Shown here piece by piece: positions 42,096-51,878 of a stretch of DNA of 64,000 bases. The translations under genes and the position numbers were made by a program. This DNA is from GWE2-40-63 sp050251815. Its GTDB lineage: Bacteria; Bacteroidota; Bacteroidia; Bacteroidales; SZUA-534. Numbering within the stretch: the first letter of the stretch is position 1; each line of letters begins with the position of its first letter. The notes under the pieces were generated by a model, which worked only from the letters and a program-made list of their open reading frames with translations, did no database searches and was not told the origin of the DNA. The DNA lies in assembly GCA_050251815.1 (NCBI GenBank), contig JBFWMB010000010.1, forward strand, positions 1-64,000. The letters are read 5' to 3'.

Positions 42096-45000
42096 ATGAG
42101 ATATCAAAAACTTAATGTTATTTTTGGTTGGCTGGCATTTGCCATTTCGGCTTTTGTTTACATCAGCACTATTGAGCCCACAGCAAGTTTCTGGGACTGT
42201 GGCGAATTTATTGCTACCGGCTACAAATTGGAAGTGGGTCACCCTCCCGGGGCACCGGTATTTATGCTTTTAACCCGCTTTTTTACACTGTTTGCCGGAA
42301 ATAATCTGGAAATGGTTGCTGTAATGGCCAATATTATGTCGGCGCTTGCCAGTGCCTTTACCATTTTGTTCCTATTCTGGACCATTACGCATCTGGCCCG
42401 CAAGATTATTCCCACAAATGAACTATCATTGGGTCAAACTATTGCCATAATTGGTAGTGGTATGATTGGTGCCCTGGCTTATACTTTTTCCGATACTTTT
42501 TGGTTTTCGGCTGTCGAAGGTGAAGTTTACGCCACCTCGTCGCTTATTACAGCTGTTGTTTTTTGGGCTATCCTTAAATGGGAAAACATTGCCGACGAAC
42601 CGCACAGCAACCGCTGGATTATACTCATTGCTTTTATTGTTGGGCTTTCTATCGGTGTTCACCTTTTGAACCTGCTGGCCATACCTGCTATGGTACTTGT
42701 TTATTATTTCCGCAAATATCAGGTTACCACCAAAGGAGTTGTTTGGTCCTTAATTCTTTCGGGTATTATACTGGGAACCATTATGTGGATTATTATTCCC
42801 GGCGTGGTTAAAGTGGCTTTTGGCTTCGATTTGCTTTTTGTTAATACCTTTGGACTTCCCTTTAACTCGGGAGTTATATTTTTTGTACTTCTATTGGCTG
42901 CCGTTTTGGCTTTTGGAATTTATTATACCCGCAAAAAACAACAGGTGGTATTGAATACCATTATACTTGCGTTTACTGTAATGATGATTGGTTATTCGTC
43001 GTACGGAGTTATTATTATCCGTTCAAGTGCTACCCCTCCAATCGATCAAAACGATCCGGAAGATGCTTATTCGCTGCTGGGTTACCTGAACCGTGAACAA
43101 TACGGCGAGCGTCCCCTGATGTTTGGGCAGTATTACGATACGCCTTTAAATCTAAAGAATCCTTATAAAGAGGGAGGGAAAACCTGGATGAAAGGAGAAA
43201 AGCGTTACGAAGAAGGAAAACCAAAAATCTCGTACAACTACAATCCCGAACTCACCATGTTTTTTCCACGTATGTATTCGTCAAAACCCGAACACATTCA
43301 GGATTACAAAAGCTGGGCAAAAGTCAAAGGTTATAAAGTTAAGGCCGAAAACAACCGGGGCGAATTGGAAACTTTTAACAAACCCACCTTTGTCGAGAAT
43401 ATGCGCTTTTTTATTCGCTACCAGATTGGTCACATGTACTGGCGCTATTTCATGTGGAATTTTGCCGGCCGGCAAAACGACATTCAGGGACACGGTGGCG
43501 TATTGCAGGGCAATTGGATTTCTGGCATTAAATTCCTCGATGAAGCGCGCTTAGGACCGCAGGATAACCTGCCAACTACTTATGCAAACAATAGGGCAAA
43601 CAACAAATATTACCTGCTTCCTTTTATTTTAGGTATCATTGGTCTTATTTATCAGCTGGGAAAAGACAAAAAGAATTTCTGGATAGTTATGTCGTTGTTT
43701 ATTCTTACCGGATTGGCCATTGTGGTTTACCTCAACCAATCGCCACAGCAACCCCGCGAACGCGATTATGCTTATGCCGGATCGTTTTACGCTTTTGCCA
43801 TCTGGATAGGATTGGGCGTGTTGGGAATTTACGAATCATTGAAAAAATACCTGAGCGAAATGCCCTCAGCTGTTTTGGCAACCGCAGTTACCCTGTTCAT
43901 ACCTGCCTTAATGGCTGCTGAAAACTGGGATGACCATGATCGCTCCAATCGCTATATTGCGCGCGACTTTGCCTACAATTACCTGAATTCGGTTGAAAAA
44001 GACGGAGTAATATTTACCAACGGCGATAACGACACCTTTCCCCTTTGGTACATTCAGGAAGTGGAAGAGGTGCGCACCGATGTTCGTGTGATTTGCCTTC
44101 CCTACCTGATTACCGATTGGTACATCGATCAAATGAAATCAAAATATTACGAATCGGAACCTGTTCCTTTCAGTTTAAACAAAAACCAATACGTGCTGGG
44201 CAAACGCGATCAGGTACCTGTATTTGAACGCGTAAGCGATGCGGTTGAACTAAGCCAGGTTATCGAGTTTGTGGGTAGCGACGATGCCCGTACCCAGGTT
44301 CAAACAACCATGGGTGAGAAAACCGACTATTTCCCGACCAAAAAATTCAAAATTTCGGTCGATAAGGAAAAAGTACTTGCCGAAAATGTGGTAAAACCAG
44401 AGAATGCAGGAGAAATTGTGGATGAGATTCGTTGGAACATTGGTGCCAACTACATTCTTAAAAACGATTTAATGATACTTGATTTGCTGGCATCGGCCAA
44501 CTGGGAACGCCCCATTTATTTTGTAACCGTAGGCACTGGAAATGAAACCAACATGCGTGACTATTTCCAGCTCGAAGGATTTGCCTACCGTTTTGTTCCC
44601 ATTAAAACGCCTTTCGATTATCAATCCATCGGCCGTATCGATACCGATATTCTTTACGATAACCTGATGAATAATTTCCGTTGGGGTAATATGGCCGATC
44701 CCCATGTTTATCTCGACGAAAACATCCGCCGCACCATTCGCATTGTTAAAATCCGCAATAATTTTGGACGATTGGCTAAAGCATTGGTTGCCGAAAATAA
44801 AAAGGATTCGGCTCAACAGGTTATGTTACGCGGACTAGAAGTTTTACCCGTTGAAAAAATGGGATTGGAATATTGGGATTCACATTTCGTTGAAGCCTTG
44901 TTTGAAGCCGGTTTACAGGAGCAGGGACGTTTGATGGTTGAAAAAATGGCTGACGATGCCTTAAACGATTTGCGTTATTACACCAAACTCGATCGTCGGT

Positions 45001-45158
45001 TCCCCAATCAGGCTGAACAAGACAAACAAATCTGCTTTGCTACCGTGCAATGGCTTAATGAGATGGCTCTGCGTTATGGAGAGAAAGAACTCAGCCAGAA
45101 ACTGAACCAGACTTTTGAAGAAATGTATGGTTTGTTCATGCAGGGAAACATGCAATAA
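42096..45158 (+). CDS. DUF2723 (TMEM260-like) membrane glycosyltransferase
   Basis: The 1020-residue protein has an N-terminal membrane part of about 12 segments with the DUF2723 motif ASFWDCGEFIATGYKLEVGHPPGAPVF split over residues 25-55. A large soluble part follows and includes the motif QQPRERDYAYAGSFYAFAIW and NGDNDTFPLWYIQEVEEVRTDVRVI. The family is GT117-like; eukaryotic TMEM260 is an O-mannosyltransferase. In Bacteroidota members may mannosylate or otherwise glycosylate exported proteins, an activity not shown here. It has a strong terminator after it. Confidence 0.88.
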   Translation: MRYQKLNVIFGWLAFAISAFVYISTIEPTASFWDCGEFIATGYKLEVGHPPGAPVFMLLTRFFTLFAGNNLEMVAVMANIMSALASAFTILFLFWTITHLARKIIPTNELSLGQTIAIIGSGMIGALAYTFSDTFWFSAVEGEVYATSSLITAVVFWAILKWENIADEPHSNRWIILIAFIVGLSIGVHLLNLLAIPAMVLVYYFRKYQVTTKGVVWSLILSGIILGTIMWIIIPGVVKVAFGFDLLFVNTFGLPFNSGVIFFVLLLAAVLAFGIYYTRKKQQVVLNTIILAFTVMMIGYSSYGVIIIRSSATPPIDQNDPEDAYSLLGYLNREQYGERPLMFGQYYDTPLNLKNPYKEGGKTWMKGEKRYEEGKPKISYNYNPELTMFFPRMYSSKPEHIQDYKSWAKVKGYKVKAENNRGELETFNKPTFVENMRFFIRYQIGHMYWRYFMWNFAGRQNDIQGHGGVLQGNWISGIKFLDEARLGPQDNLPTTYANNRANNKYYLLPFILGIIGLIYQLGKDKKNFWIVMSLFILTGLAIVVYLNQSPQQPRERDYAYAGSFYAFAIWIGLGVLGIYESLKKYLSEMPSAVLATAVTLFIPALMAAENWDDHDRSNRYIARDFAYNYLNSVEKDGVIFTNGDNDTFPLWYIQEVEEVRTDVRVICLPYLITDWYIDQMKSKYYESEPVPFSLNKNQYVLGKRDQVPVFERVSDAVELSQVIEFVGSDDARTQVQTTMGEKTDYFPTKKFKISVDKEKVLAENVVKPENAGEIVDEIRWNIGANYILKNDLMILDLLASANWERPIYFVTVGTGNETNMRDYFQLEGFAYRFVPIKTPFDYQSIGRIDTDILYDNLMNNFRWGNMADPHVYLDENIRRTIRIVKIRNNFGRLAKALVAENKKDSAQQVMLRGLEVLPVEKMGLEYWDSHFVEALFEAGLQEQGRLMVEKMADDALNDLRYYTKLDRRFPNQAEQDKQICFATVQWLNEMALRYGEKELSQKLNQTFEEMYGLFMQGNMQ

Positions 45159-45175
45159 TCAAAAATATATAGTAT

Positions 45176-45212
45176 AAAAAAAGCTACCTTGGTTGTTCAA
45201 GGTAGCTTTTTC
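45176..45212 (+). terminator. Rho-independent terminator
   Basis: AAGCTACCTTG (45181-45191) pairs with CAAGGTAGCTT (45198-45208), with A and T runs extending the stem. It lies about 20 bases after the DUF2723 stop. Confidence 0.9.
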
Positions 45213-45302
45213 TGCTTTTATTACAGCTGTATTTTTTCAACCAGCCGGTTCATTAAATAAGTTTAGGAATTGTAATTGAATCTATCATTCTTGAATGAAA
45301 AA

Positions 45303-48300
45303 TTAACTCGCTTTTCTTTTTAGCACCGAAACCGATTCAATCAATTTACGGAAAGCATCGGTTATTAAAAGCACATACATAAGCAGGGAGAAAAGCCAAA
45401 TTATGCTTAAATTAAAGGTGTAGGTATCAATTTCGAGTGTACCCAATTTTTTAACCGGGGCATAGAAATGTGCCCGGCCGTTTGAGCTGACCGGATTCCG
45501 GTAAACGGGATCCGAAAGTTGAACATAGCCTTCGCCGGTGTCGTGAATCTTCTGCAATTCGTTACGATTCATAACCAAATCGGCCAAAAAATCGTTGTAG
45601 TAATTCTTTTTCAGCTCAACCAGAGCTTCTTTGCTCCCTAATTTTTGGGTAAGTTCACTAACCTGTTCATCGAGCATGCTGATGGCTTTGTTTTGAATCT
45701 TCTGATAATATTGGGTTACCAGTTGCAGGTGTTCCTGTATTTGCTTAATCAAGGCATCGTTTATCTTATCGGGTTGTACCTGCGAAACCGCTTTGAACGG
45801 ATATTTGGGTGTTCGCTGATTCAGTTTGAGTAATTCCTTGTGCAAAATTTCCACATGATGCACCCGGGCTTCATCGTTTTCAGAATATTGAATCTTTGAG
45901 ATTCGAGCTGCCATTGCCGGAATCAGGTACGATGCAATATAGCTGGCTTCACTCTTCTTTTTTTCGAGGAAATAAAAGTGTTTTTGGTATTCGTTATCTC
46001 GAAATTGCTTTACAGCGATGCCTTCATATGCCCATCGTGAGACCATTAAATCTCCCAGAAGCGGAACATGTTCGTACGAACTGATGGAACGGTTCAGCTT
46101 CTCGAATTTCACCATGGTACCGCTGAAAAGGAGTTGCGGAACTACCAGAAAAGGAATCATAATGTAAATCGTGATTACAGAATCGAGCGCTGCTGAAATA
46201 TTAAGGCCAATCATGTTCGATGCGCAGGCTGCTGAAAAAAGCATTAGCCAGTGGGCCATGGTAAGCCCCTTTAGTTCCATAATGCTGTGGCCAATAAGCA
46301 CAAAGCTTAGGGTTTGAATGGCCGAAATCAGGAAGAGGATAAGTATTTTGCTGTTGAGGTAACTAAAACGGCTCAAATTCAAAAATTTCTCCCGTTTCAA
46401 GAGTTGCCGGTCTTTAATAATTTCCTCGGCACTTACTGTAAGCCCTATAAAGATGGCCACCACCACTGCCATAAACAGGTAAATGGGGACATTCTCGTTG
46501 GCGCTAAAAACGTATGCATTGGGATTATCGCCTGTGCCTTCGATGTATTTGGTAAAATACGCCAAAATGGCTGCCAAAAGAGGAGCTTCGAGAAAATTAA
46601 TTAAGATATACTGCCGGTTCGATAGTTTTGAAAGGATGTTACGTACCGAGAAAATACGGAATTGTTTGAACACTCCCGGAATTGCAAAATTATTTTTGGG
46701 TAGTTCCTGTTTTTCGAAATCCATTTTGTTTTTCGTTGCTATATTTTTCAGGTACAATCCGGCCCATTCCTGGGGCGACGTTTTTCGGGTTCGGGTCACC
46801 CGTCCGTATTCGTCCACTACCTTCGACTCAACAATTTGCAGTACCTTTTCGGGATTTATGTTTCCGCAATGGTAACACTCGGCTTCCATGGCATTCACAT
46901 GGTTACTCATGGTCTTAAAATAAACGACCGAATCGACCGGGTTTCCATAATAAATCAGGTAGCCACCCCGGTCCATAATAAGCAGTTTGTCGAACATTTT
47001 AAAGATATCGGACGAGGGTTGGTGGATATTTACTATCACCAGTTTGCCTTTTAGGGTAACCTCTTTGAGCAGGTCCATCACCATTTCAGAATCCATCGAT
47101 GAAAGTCCCGAAGTGGGTTCATCCACAAAAAGAACCAAAGGCTCGCGGATAAGTTCCAGAGCTATGTTAAGCCTTTTGCGCTGACCTCCGCTAATGGTTT
47201 TTTTCAGTGGATTTCCCACAATCAAATCCTTGGTCTCGCGCAAATCCAAATCGTCGAGTATTTTGTTTACGGCACTTTCAATCTCTGTTTCGCTGTAGTC
47301 TTTAAAACACAGCCGGGCATTGTAATACAGGTTTTGATAAACACTCAGTTCTTCAATCAGCAAATCGTCCTGCGGTACAAAGCCAATAACCCCTTCCAGC
47401 TTTTTTTTGTCTTTATGCAGGTCGTATCCGTTAATCAGTATTTGTCCACTCTGTGGCAACAGGTTTCCGTTCAGCACATTCAACAGGGTTGATTTGCCTA
47501 CACCGCTGCCGCCCATGATGCCAATCAGTTCGCCACCGTGTTCACTAAAGTTAAATTTATGGATGCCGTTTGTGCTGTTTTTAAAACGGAACTCCACATC
47601 TTTGGCGGTAAACACTACTTTTTGTTCCAGATGCGAGCCAATAAATTTGGCGGCAATATCGCTGTAATAAATGGTTCCCAATCGCGAACTGCGTATGGCC
47701 GAGCCTTTGGGTAGTATGTAGGTGCGGTTTAGTAAAATGCTATGACCATTCAGATATAAATCGGTTTCGCCCACATAGCGAAAAGCAAACATGTTAATCG
47801 AAGGAAGGTTCAACATTACTACACGCCCGCTCAGTTGTTTGAACTGTATGTGCTTAAAACTTTCGGCAGGTGCCTGGGTATTGCTGTCGAGTATAAGTAC
47901 CTGTTCTTTAAAAGGAATTTTATCGATGTTTCCGTCCAAAATAAAGTTAAAGCTGTTTTGGTATTCTTCTTCAGGAATATTGAACACATCAGAAACCGTT
48001 TTTACAAAATCGAGTTCCTTTTCTGAAATTACTTCACCATAGCTGATAAATTCAAGCAATTGCAGCACTACCAGTATTTTTTGATCCTGTTGCAGTTCCT
48101 CGTTAATCTGCTGGCAAATACGGAGTACCTTAACGGAATTCGACGAGGTGCGTTTACGGTCGCGGTTTCCATCGCGCGACGAAGCTCCTCCCTGGTGAAT
48201 CTCAATATAATCGCCAAAAAGTTCCAGGTATTCTTCCACCTGGGTTTGGCTGAGTTGCATCTTTAAATAACTTTCGACAATGGAACGCGACTTGGTCGAT

Positions 48301-48371
48301 ACGCCGTCTTTATTTACATGTGCAATTATGGCAAATAGTTGCATCAGGGCCTTTAGTACCGATTCACTCAT
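45303..48371 (-). CDS. ABCG-type ATP-binding/permease fusion with TerB-like N terminus
   Basis: The 1022-residue protein has an N-terminal helical region (1-150) that resembles TerB-like tellurite-resistance modules. A linker is followed by an ABC domain with Walker A at 287-295 (GGSGVGKST), signature ISGGQRKRLNIALEL and Walker B LVLFVDEPTSGLSS. An insert contains CYHCG. The membrane part has about six segments in the ABC-2 layout (FLVVPQLLFSGTMVKFEKLN), plus a long coiled loop before the final segment. The half-transporter order (ATPase first) matches the ABCG family; it would work as a dimer. The substrate is unknown. It is transcribed away from folK. Confidence 0.85.
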   Translation of the reverse strand: MSESVLKALMQLFAIIAHVNKDGVSTKSRSIVESYLKMQLSQTQVEEYLELFGDYIEIHQGGASSRDGNRDRKRTSSNSVKVLRICQQINEELQQDQKILVVLQLLEFISYGEVISEKELDFVKTVSDVFNIPEEEYQNSFNFILDGNIDKIPFKEQVLILDSNTQAPAESFKHIQFKQLSGRVVMLNLPSINMFAFRYVGETDLYLNGHSILLNRTYILPKGSAIRSSRLGTIYYSDIAAKFIGSHLEQKVVFTAKDVEFRFKNSTNGIHKFNFSEHGGELIGIMGGSGVGKSTLLNVLNGNLLPQSGQILINGYDLHKDKKKLEGVIGFVPQDDLLIEELSVYQNLYYNARLCFKDYSETEIESAVNKILDDLDLRETKDLIVGNPLKKTISGGQRKRLNIALELIREPLVLFVDEPTSGLSSMDSEMVMDLLKEVTLKGKLVIVNIHQPSSDIFKMFDKLLIMDRGGYLIYYGNPVDSVVYFKTMSNHVNAMEAECYHCGNINPEKVLQIVESKVVDEYGRVTRTRKTSPQEWAGLYLKNIATKNKMDFEKQELPKNNFAIPGVFKQFRIFSVRNILSKLSNRQYILINFLEAPLLAAILAYFTKYIEGTGDNPNAYVFSANENVPIYLFMAVVVAIFIGLTVSAEEIIKDRQLLKREKFLNLSRFSYLNSKILILFLISAIQTLSFVLIGHSIMELKGLTMAHWLMLFSAACASNMIGLNISAALDSVITIYIMIPFLVVPQLLFSGTMVKFEKLNRSISSYEHVPLLGDLMVSRWAYEGIAVKQFRDNEYQKHFYFLEKKKSEASYIASYLIPAMAARISKIQYSENDEARVHHVEILHKELLKLNQRTPKYPFKAVSQVQPDKINDALIKQIQEHLQLVTQYYQKIQNKAISMLDEQVSELTQKLGSKEALVELKKNYYNDFLADLVMNRNELQKIHDTGEGYVQLSDPVYRNPVSSNGRAHFYAPVKKLGTLEIDTYTFNLSIIWLFSLLMYVLLITDAFRKLIESVSVLKRKAS

Positions 48372-48459
48372 AATAATTTGGTTTAATTGGGATTAAATTT
48401 AAGAAAATTTACATTCGTTTAGAGCTAGAAGTAAAATATTAGGCACAAATTAATTTTTT

Positions 48460-48467
48460 TATTTTTG
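48460..48467 (+). promoter_or_regulatory. -7 box before folK
   Basis: TATTTTTG fits TAnnTTTG, 23 bases before the folK start. The upstream element is not clear. Confidence 0.4.
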
Positions 48468-48490
48468 CCTGATGTATCAATTCGCATGAA

Positions 48491-48982
48491 ATGGAAAAGG
48501 TATTTCTAGAACTGGGAGGTAATCAGGGCGATCGCTGGCAATTGCTTGCTGATGCCATAAAGCTTATTGGCGATAGGGTAGGGGTTGTTGTTGGGAAATC
48601 GTCGGTTTATGAAACACCCCCTTGGGGATTCGAGAGCAGGGACTTTTTTTTAAATCAGGTAATTCAGGTTATTACCCCATTGGAACCTGAAGCTTTGATT
48701 CAGGAGTTGCAGCTAATTGAACGTTCACTGGGACGTGTGCGGGGTACACAGCAATATACCTCGCGCAGTATGGATATCGATTTGTTGTTTTACGGAAGCC
48801 GTATTTTACATACTGAAAATCTTCAGGTTCCGCATCCACGCTTGCACTTGAGGAATTTTGTTTTACTTCCCCTGTGCGAAATTGTTCCGGATTTTGTACA
48901 TCCGGTACTAAAAAAGAATATAACCGAATTGTTGGCTGTATGCAGCGATGAATCCAAATGCCTTAAGGTTTCTAAGGATTGA
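48491..48982 (+). CDS. folK: 2-amino-4-hydroxy-6-hydroxymethyldihydropteridine pyrophosphokinase
   Basis: The 163-residue enzyme shows VFLELGGNQGDRWQLLADAI, SSVYETPPWGF, FLNQVIQV, LGRVRGTQQYTSRSMDIDLLFYG and VPHPRLHLRNFVLLPL, the full HPPK signature. It transfers pyrophosphate from ATP to the pterin in folate synthesis; the DID motif binds magnesium. Here it stands alone without other folate genes. It converges with upp 29 bases away, and no clear terminator lies between. Confidence 0.95.
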   Translation: MEKVFLELGGNQGDRWQLLADAIKLIGDRVGVVVGKSSVYETPPWGFESRDFFLNQVIQVITPLEPEALIQELQLIERSLGRVRGTQQYTSRSMDIDLLFYGSRILHTENLQVPHPRLHLRNFVLLPLCEIVPDFVHPVLKKNITELLAVCSDESKCLKVSKD

Positions 48983-49011
48983 GGTGTTAAAAAAAACAGT
49001 AATGCGGCACT

Positions 49012-49662
49012 TTATTCTTTGGCTCCGTAGGCCAAGTCGCCAGCGTCGCCCAAACCGGGAACAATGTACGATTTTACCGTTAACTCTGAGTCAATTGCGC
49101 CCGTCCACAGGGTGTATTTCTTGCCCACCAGATTTTTTTGCATATACTCAATGCCTTCTTTGCTGGCAATAACCGAGACGATGTGCGTGTGTTTGGGAGT
49201 TCCCTTGCGCAACAGAGCTTTGTATGCCAATACCATAGAAGCACCGGTGGCCAGCATCGGATCGACCAGAATCACTTCTTTTCCTTCGACCGATGGCCCC
49301 GAAATGTGTTCAAAATTAATCTGAAAGGTTCCGTCCTTTTCGTACTTTCGATAGGCTGTAATAAATATATTCTCTGCTTTGTCGAAAGAATTCAGGAAAC
49401 CCTGATGAATGGGTAATCCGGCTCGCATAATGCTGGCAATTACCGGTTGTGCACTTAACACCGGAACTTCAGCTATGCCTAAAGGGGTGGTTACTTCTGT
49501 GGAATGAAATTCCATTTTTTTGCTTATCTCATAAGCAAAGATTTCACCAACACGTTCCAGGTTCCGGCGAAAGCGCATGCTGTCTTTTTGTATTTCCTGA
49601 TCCCTGATTTCTGCAATGTATTGGTTAAATAGTGAGTTGTTCTCGCCAATGTTTATCACCAT
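49012..49662 (-). CDS. upp: Uracil phosphoribosyltransferase
   Basis: The 216-residue enzyme has the PRPP-binding motif VILVDPMLATGASMVLAYKAL and the uracil-binding C-terminal stretch YIVPGLGDAGDLAYGAKE. It makes UMP from uracil and PRPP in pyrimidine salvage. An acceptable ATG at 49662 gives the usual length (about 208-220). The upstream region carries a 9-base inverted repeat (49701-49725). Confidence 0.93.
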   Translation of the reverse strand: MVINIGENNSLFNQYIAEIRDQEIQKDSMRFRRNLERVGEIFAYEISKKMEFHSTEVTTPLGIAEVPVLSAQPVIASIMRAGLPIHQGFLNSFDKAENIFITAYRKYEKDGTFQINFEHISGPSVEGKEVILVDPMLATGASMVLAYKALLRKGTPKHTHIVSVIASKEGIEYMQKNLVGKKYTLWTGAIDSELTVKSYIVPGLGDAGDLAYGAKE

Positions 49663-49700
49663 TTCTCCTGCCGTTTAAATTATGTTGTAAAAGTGCGAAA

Positions 49701-49725
49701 AATATCTTAGATGTCATAAGATATT
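49701..49725. promoter_or_regulatory. Inverted repeat between upp and the deacetylase gene
   Basis: AATATCTTA and TAAGATATT are exact complements with a 7-base spacer. The position between divergent starts suggests an operator or a hairpin. No regulator is identified. Confidence 0.4.
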
Positions 49726-49779
49726 CAGGTGATGTTTTTAATTTTACTTCACCTTTTTAAGCTTTTATCATTCGCAATA

Positions 49780-51039
49780 ATGCAACTTATGAAAAAGAGA
49801 AAGTTTGCAGGAATTTTTATTTTGCTGTTTATTTTTTGGGGTTATTCCAGTGCACAATATATAAATCCTGGCATAATATTGACATTTGATGATTACTCAG
49901 TGGATAATTGGCACAAATTATTACCTGTTTTAAAAAAATATAATGCCAGAGCCACTTTTTTTGTCACAAAGCCTTATGCCTTGAATGAAGCACAGCGGCA
50001 AAGGCTTGTTGAATTGCATGACGCTGGAAATGAAATTGCAAGTCATGGATTTCATCATTACAATGCGGTAAATTTTTTGGATACTTCAAATCTGGAACAA
50101 TACATAGAACAGGAAATACTTCCATCGATTCACTGGTTCGATTCTGTACTGCAAATACAGGTTCAAACCTTTGCCTATCCTTATGGAGCCCGAAATCAGC
50201 AGCTCGACGCAAAGCTTTTGGGTTATTTTTCAGTTGTACGTGGAACCAGTTATCAGCTATTTTCCAGTTTGAATAAGATATCCCGGCTTATGCATCCGGG
50301 TTTGGTTTTTGGCGTGGGCATCGACAAGAGTTATGGACACTCCATGAGTTCAGTACAACAAACTTTGCTGGATTGCCACGAAAATAGTTGCATGCAGGTT
50401 TTTTACGCTCACACGCCTGTGGATAGTGTTATAAAAAACTATCAGATAAGTTATGCAACTCTCGACAGCATTCTTGCCTTTGCCTGCAAAAATGAGCTTG
50501 CATTTTACACCATGAATGAAACACGCCTGCCTGTACCCGAAATTCCTGAAGGAGACACCCTGATAATACATCCGGAAACATCCAGTTTCTATCAAACAAC
50601 AAATTCAGCTTTTGGTTATGGTTGGAGCTTAATTCCTTCTGAAGCAGGTACCATGCAAGCCTCAAACAATGAAGCCACTGTTATATGGAATGAGAGTTTT
50701 GCCGGTTTGGCAGAGCTTTCGGTAGCTTACAAAAACCGTTGTGGTATGGGTGGGCTTTCCAATGGTTTGAAAATTAGGGTGCAACATCCTGTTGCTGTTT
50801 TTGAAACAGCAGTTGCCTGGAAGCTTTTTCCCAATCCTTGCAGGGGAAGTTTTACAGTCAGTTTGATTGGTAATAATCCGAATCATGTTATTGAAATATA
50901 TGACATGCAGGGAGGTTTACTGCTAAAACACGAAACTGCTGAATTACAAACGGAATTTGAAATTCAGGATAAAGGAGTTTACCTTGTGAGAATTAGTACC
51001 GTGGAAAAATCGATAAGCAAGGTTTTAGTGGTTGAATAA
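49780..51039 (+). CDS. Secreted polysaccharide deacetylase with T9SS C-terminal sorting domain
   Basis: The 419-residue protein has a signal peptide (KKRKFAGIFILLFIFWGYSSAQ). The ATG at 49780 or 49789 precedes it; an earlier one would bury it. A NodB-like domain (about 25-260) shows ILTFDDYSVDNW, ATFFVTKPYAL, EIASHGFHHYN (the metal-binding HxxxH-type site) and FAYPYGARNQQL. A beta-domain follows and the last 75 residues resemble a type A type IX sorting domain (LFPNPCRGSFTVSL, VIEIYDMQGGLLL, GVYLVRIST, KVLVVE). It would deacetylate a surface or environmental glycan, or act as a structural relative. Export by the type IX system is inferred from the tail. Confidence 0.85.
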   Translation: MQLMKKRKFAGIFILLFIFWGYSSAQYINPGIILTFDDYSVDNWHKLLPVLKKYNARATFFVTKPYALNEAQRQRLVELHDAGNEIASHGFHHYNAVNFLDTSNLEQYIEQEILPSIHWFDSVLQIQVQTFAYPYGARNQQLDAKLLGYFSVVRGTSYQLFSSLNKISRLMHPGLVFGVGIDKSYGHSMSSVQQTLLDCHENSCMQVFYAHTPVDSVIKNYQISYATLDSILAFACKNELAFYTMNETRLPVPEIPEGDTLIIHPETSSFYQTTNSAFGYGWSLIPSEAGTMQASNNEATVIWNESFAGLAELSVAYKNRCGMGGLSNGLKIRVQHPVAVFETAVAWKLFPNPCRGSFTVSLIGNNPNHVIEIYDMQGGLLLKHETAELQTEFEIQDKGVYLVRISTVEKSISKVLVVE

Positions 51040-51042
51040 ATG

Positions 51043-51735
51043 TTACAACAATCCTTCGTCGGCAAAGCTTAAATAGCTGGTGTCTCCAATTATCAAATGG
51101 TCAATTACCTGAATGTCGAGCGGAGTGGCTGCAGTTTTTATTTTATCGGTAATGGTTTTATCGTTTTGACTGGGTTGTATGTTTCCCGACGGATGGTTGT
51201 GCACCAAAATAAGGCTGCTGGCCAGTTTTTCGATACCATGCTTCAGAATTATTTTTACATCGATAACTGTCCCGGTGATTCCACCAATACTAATCCGTTC
51301 CTTATCGACAAGTGCGTTAGCCCGGTTCAGGTAAGCCACCCAAAATTCCTCGTGGGGTAAATCGCCTAAAAGAGGTTGAAACAATTCGAAGGCATCGTTG
51401 CTGCATGTGATTTTTTTCCGGTTCAGATCGGCCAGTTTGCGGCGCTTGCCCAATTCCAGAGCTGCTATTATGGTTATGGCTTTAGCTTCGCCAATACCGT
51501 TTACTTTTTTTAAATCGTTTACATTTTGCTTGCCCAACAGGTGTAGGTTGTTTTCGGCATTGGCCAGTATGTTTTTTGCCAAATCAACAGCCGATAGGTT
51601 TTTTGTTCCGGTTGCCAGCAGTATGGCAATCAGTTCGGCATCGCTAAGTGAAGCTATTCCTTTGCTGAGCAACTTCTCACGGGGGCGGTCTTCAACTGCC
51701 CATTGCTTGATGGTAAGGTTCTGATAGCTTTTCAT
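51043..51735 (-). CDS. radC: RadC-like JAB/MPN domain protein
   Basis: The 230-residue protein has a helix-hairpin-helix region (LKKVNGIGEAKAITIIAALEL) and a C-terminal JAB domain with LILVHNHPSGNIQPSQND, the HxHPSGxxxPSxxD metal motif. Despite the name, a role in DNA repair is doubtful; the family is UPF0758. The stop is three bases from the stop of the deacetylase gene on the other strand. Length is typical. Confidence 0.92.
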   Translation of the reverse strand: MKSYQNLTIKQWAVEDRPREKLLSKGIASLSDAELIAILLATGTKNLSAVDLAKNILANAENNLHLLGKQNVNDLKKVNGIGEAKAITIIAALELGKRRKLADLNRKKITCSNDAFELFQPLLGDLPHEEFWVAYLNRANALVDKERISIGGITGTVIDVKIILKHGIEKLASSLILVHNHPSGNIQPSQNDKTITDKIKTAATPLDIQVIDHLIIGDTSYLSFADEGLL

Positions 51736-51811
51736 GGACCCACGTTTTGAACAAATTTACAAAATAGTAGGCAAATAATGACGGGGTATTTTAAGTGAAA
51801 TAGTATTGGTT

Positions 51812-51862
51812 TAGGAGAATAAAATAAACAACCACCGGCTCATCTGAGCTGATAGCTGTTTA
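51812..51862 (-). terminator. Terminator of the GT2 gene
   Basis: Bases 51826-51861 form a 17-base-pair hairpin with one mismatch and some G-T pairs: AAACA...GGCTCA against TGAGCT...TGTTT. On the minus strand it is followed by ATTTTATT. It lies 17 bases after the GT2 stop. Confidence 0.7.
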
Positions 51863-51878
51863 TTTTTTGGAAGAAAAA

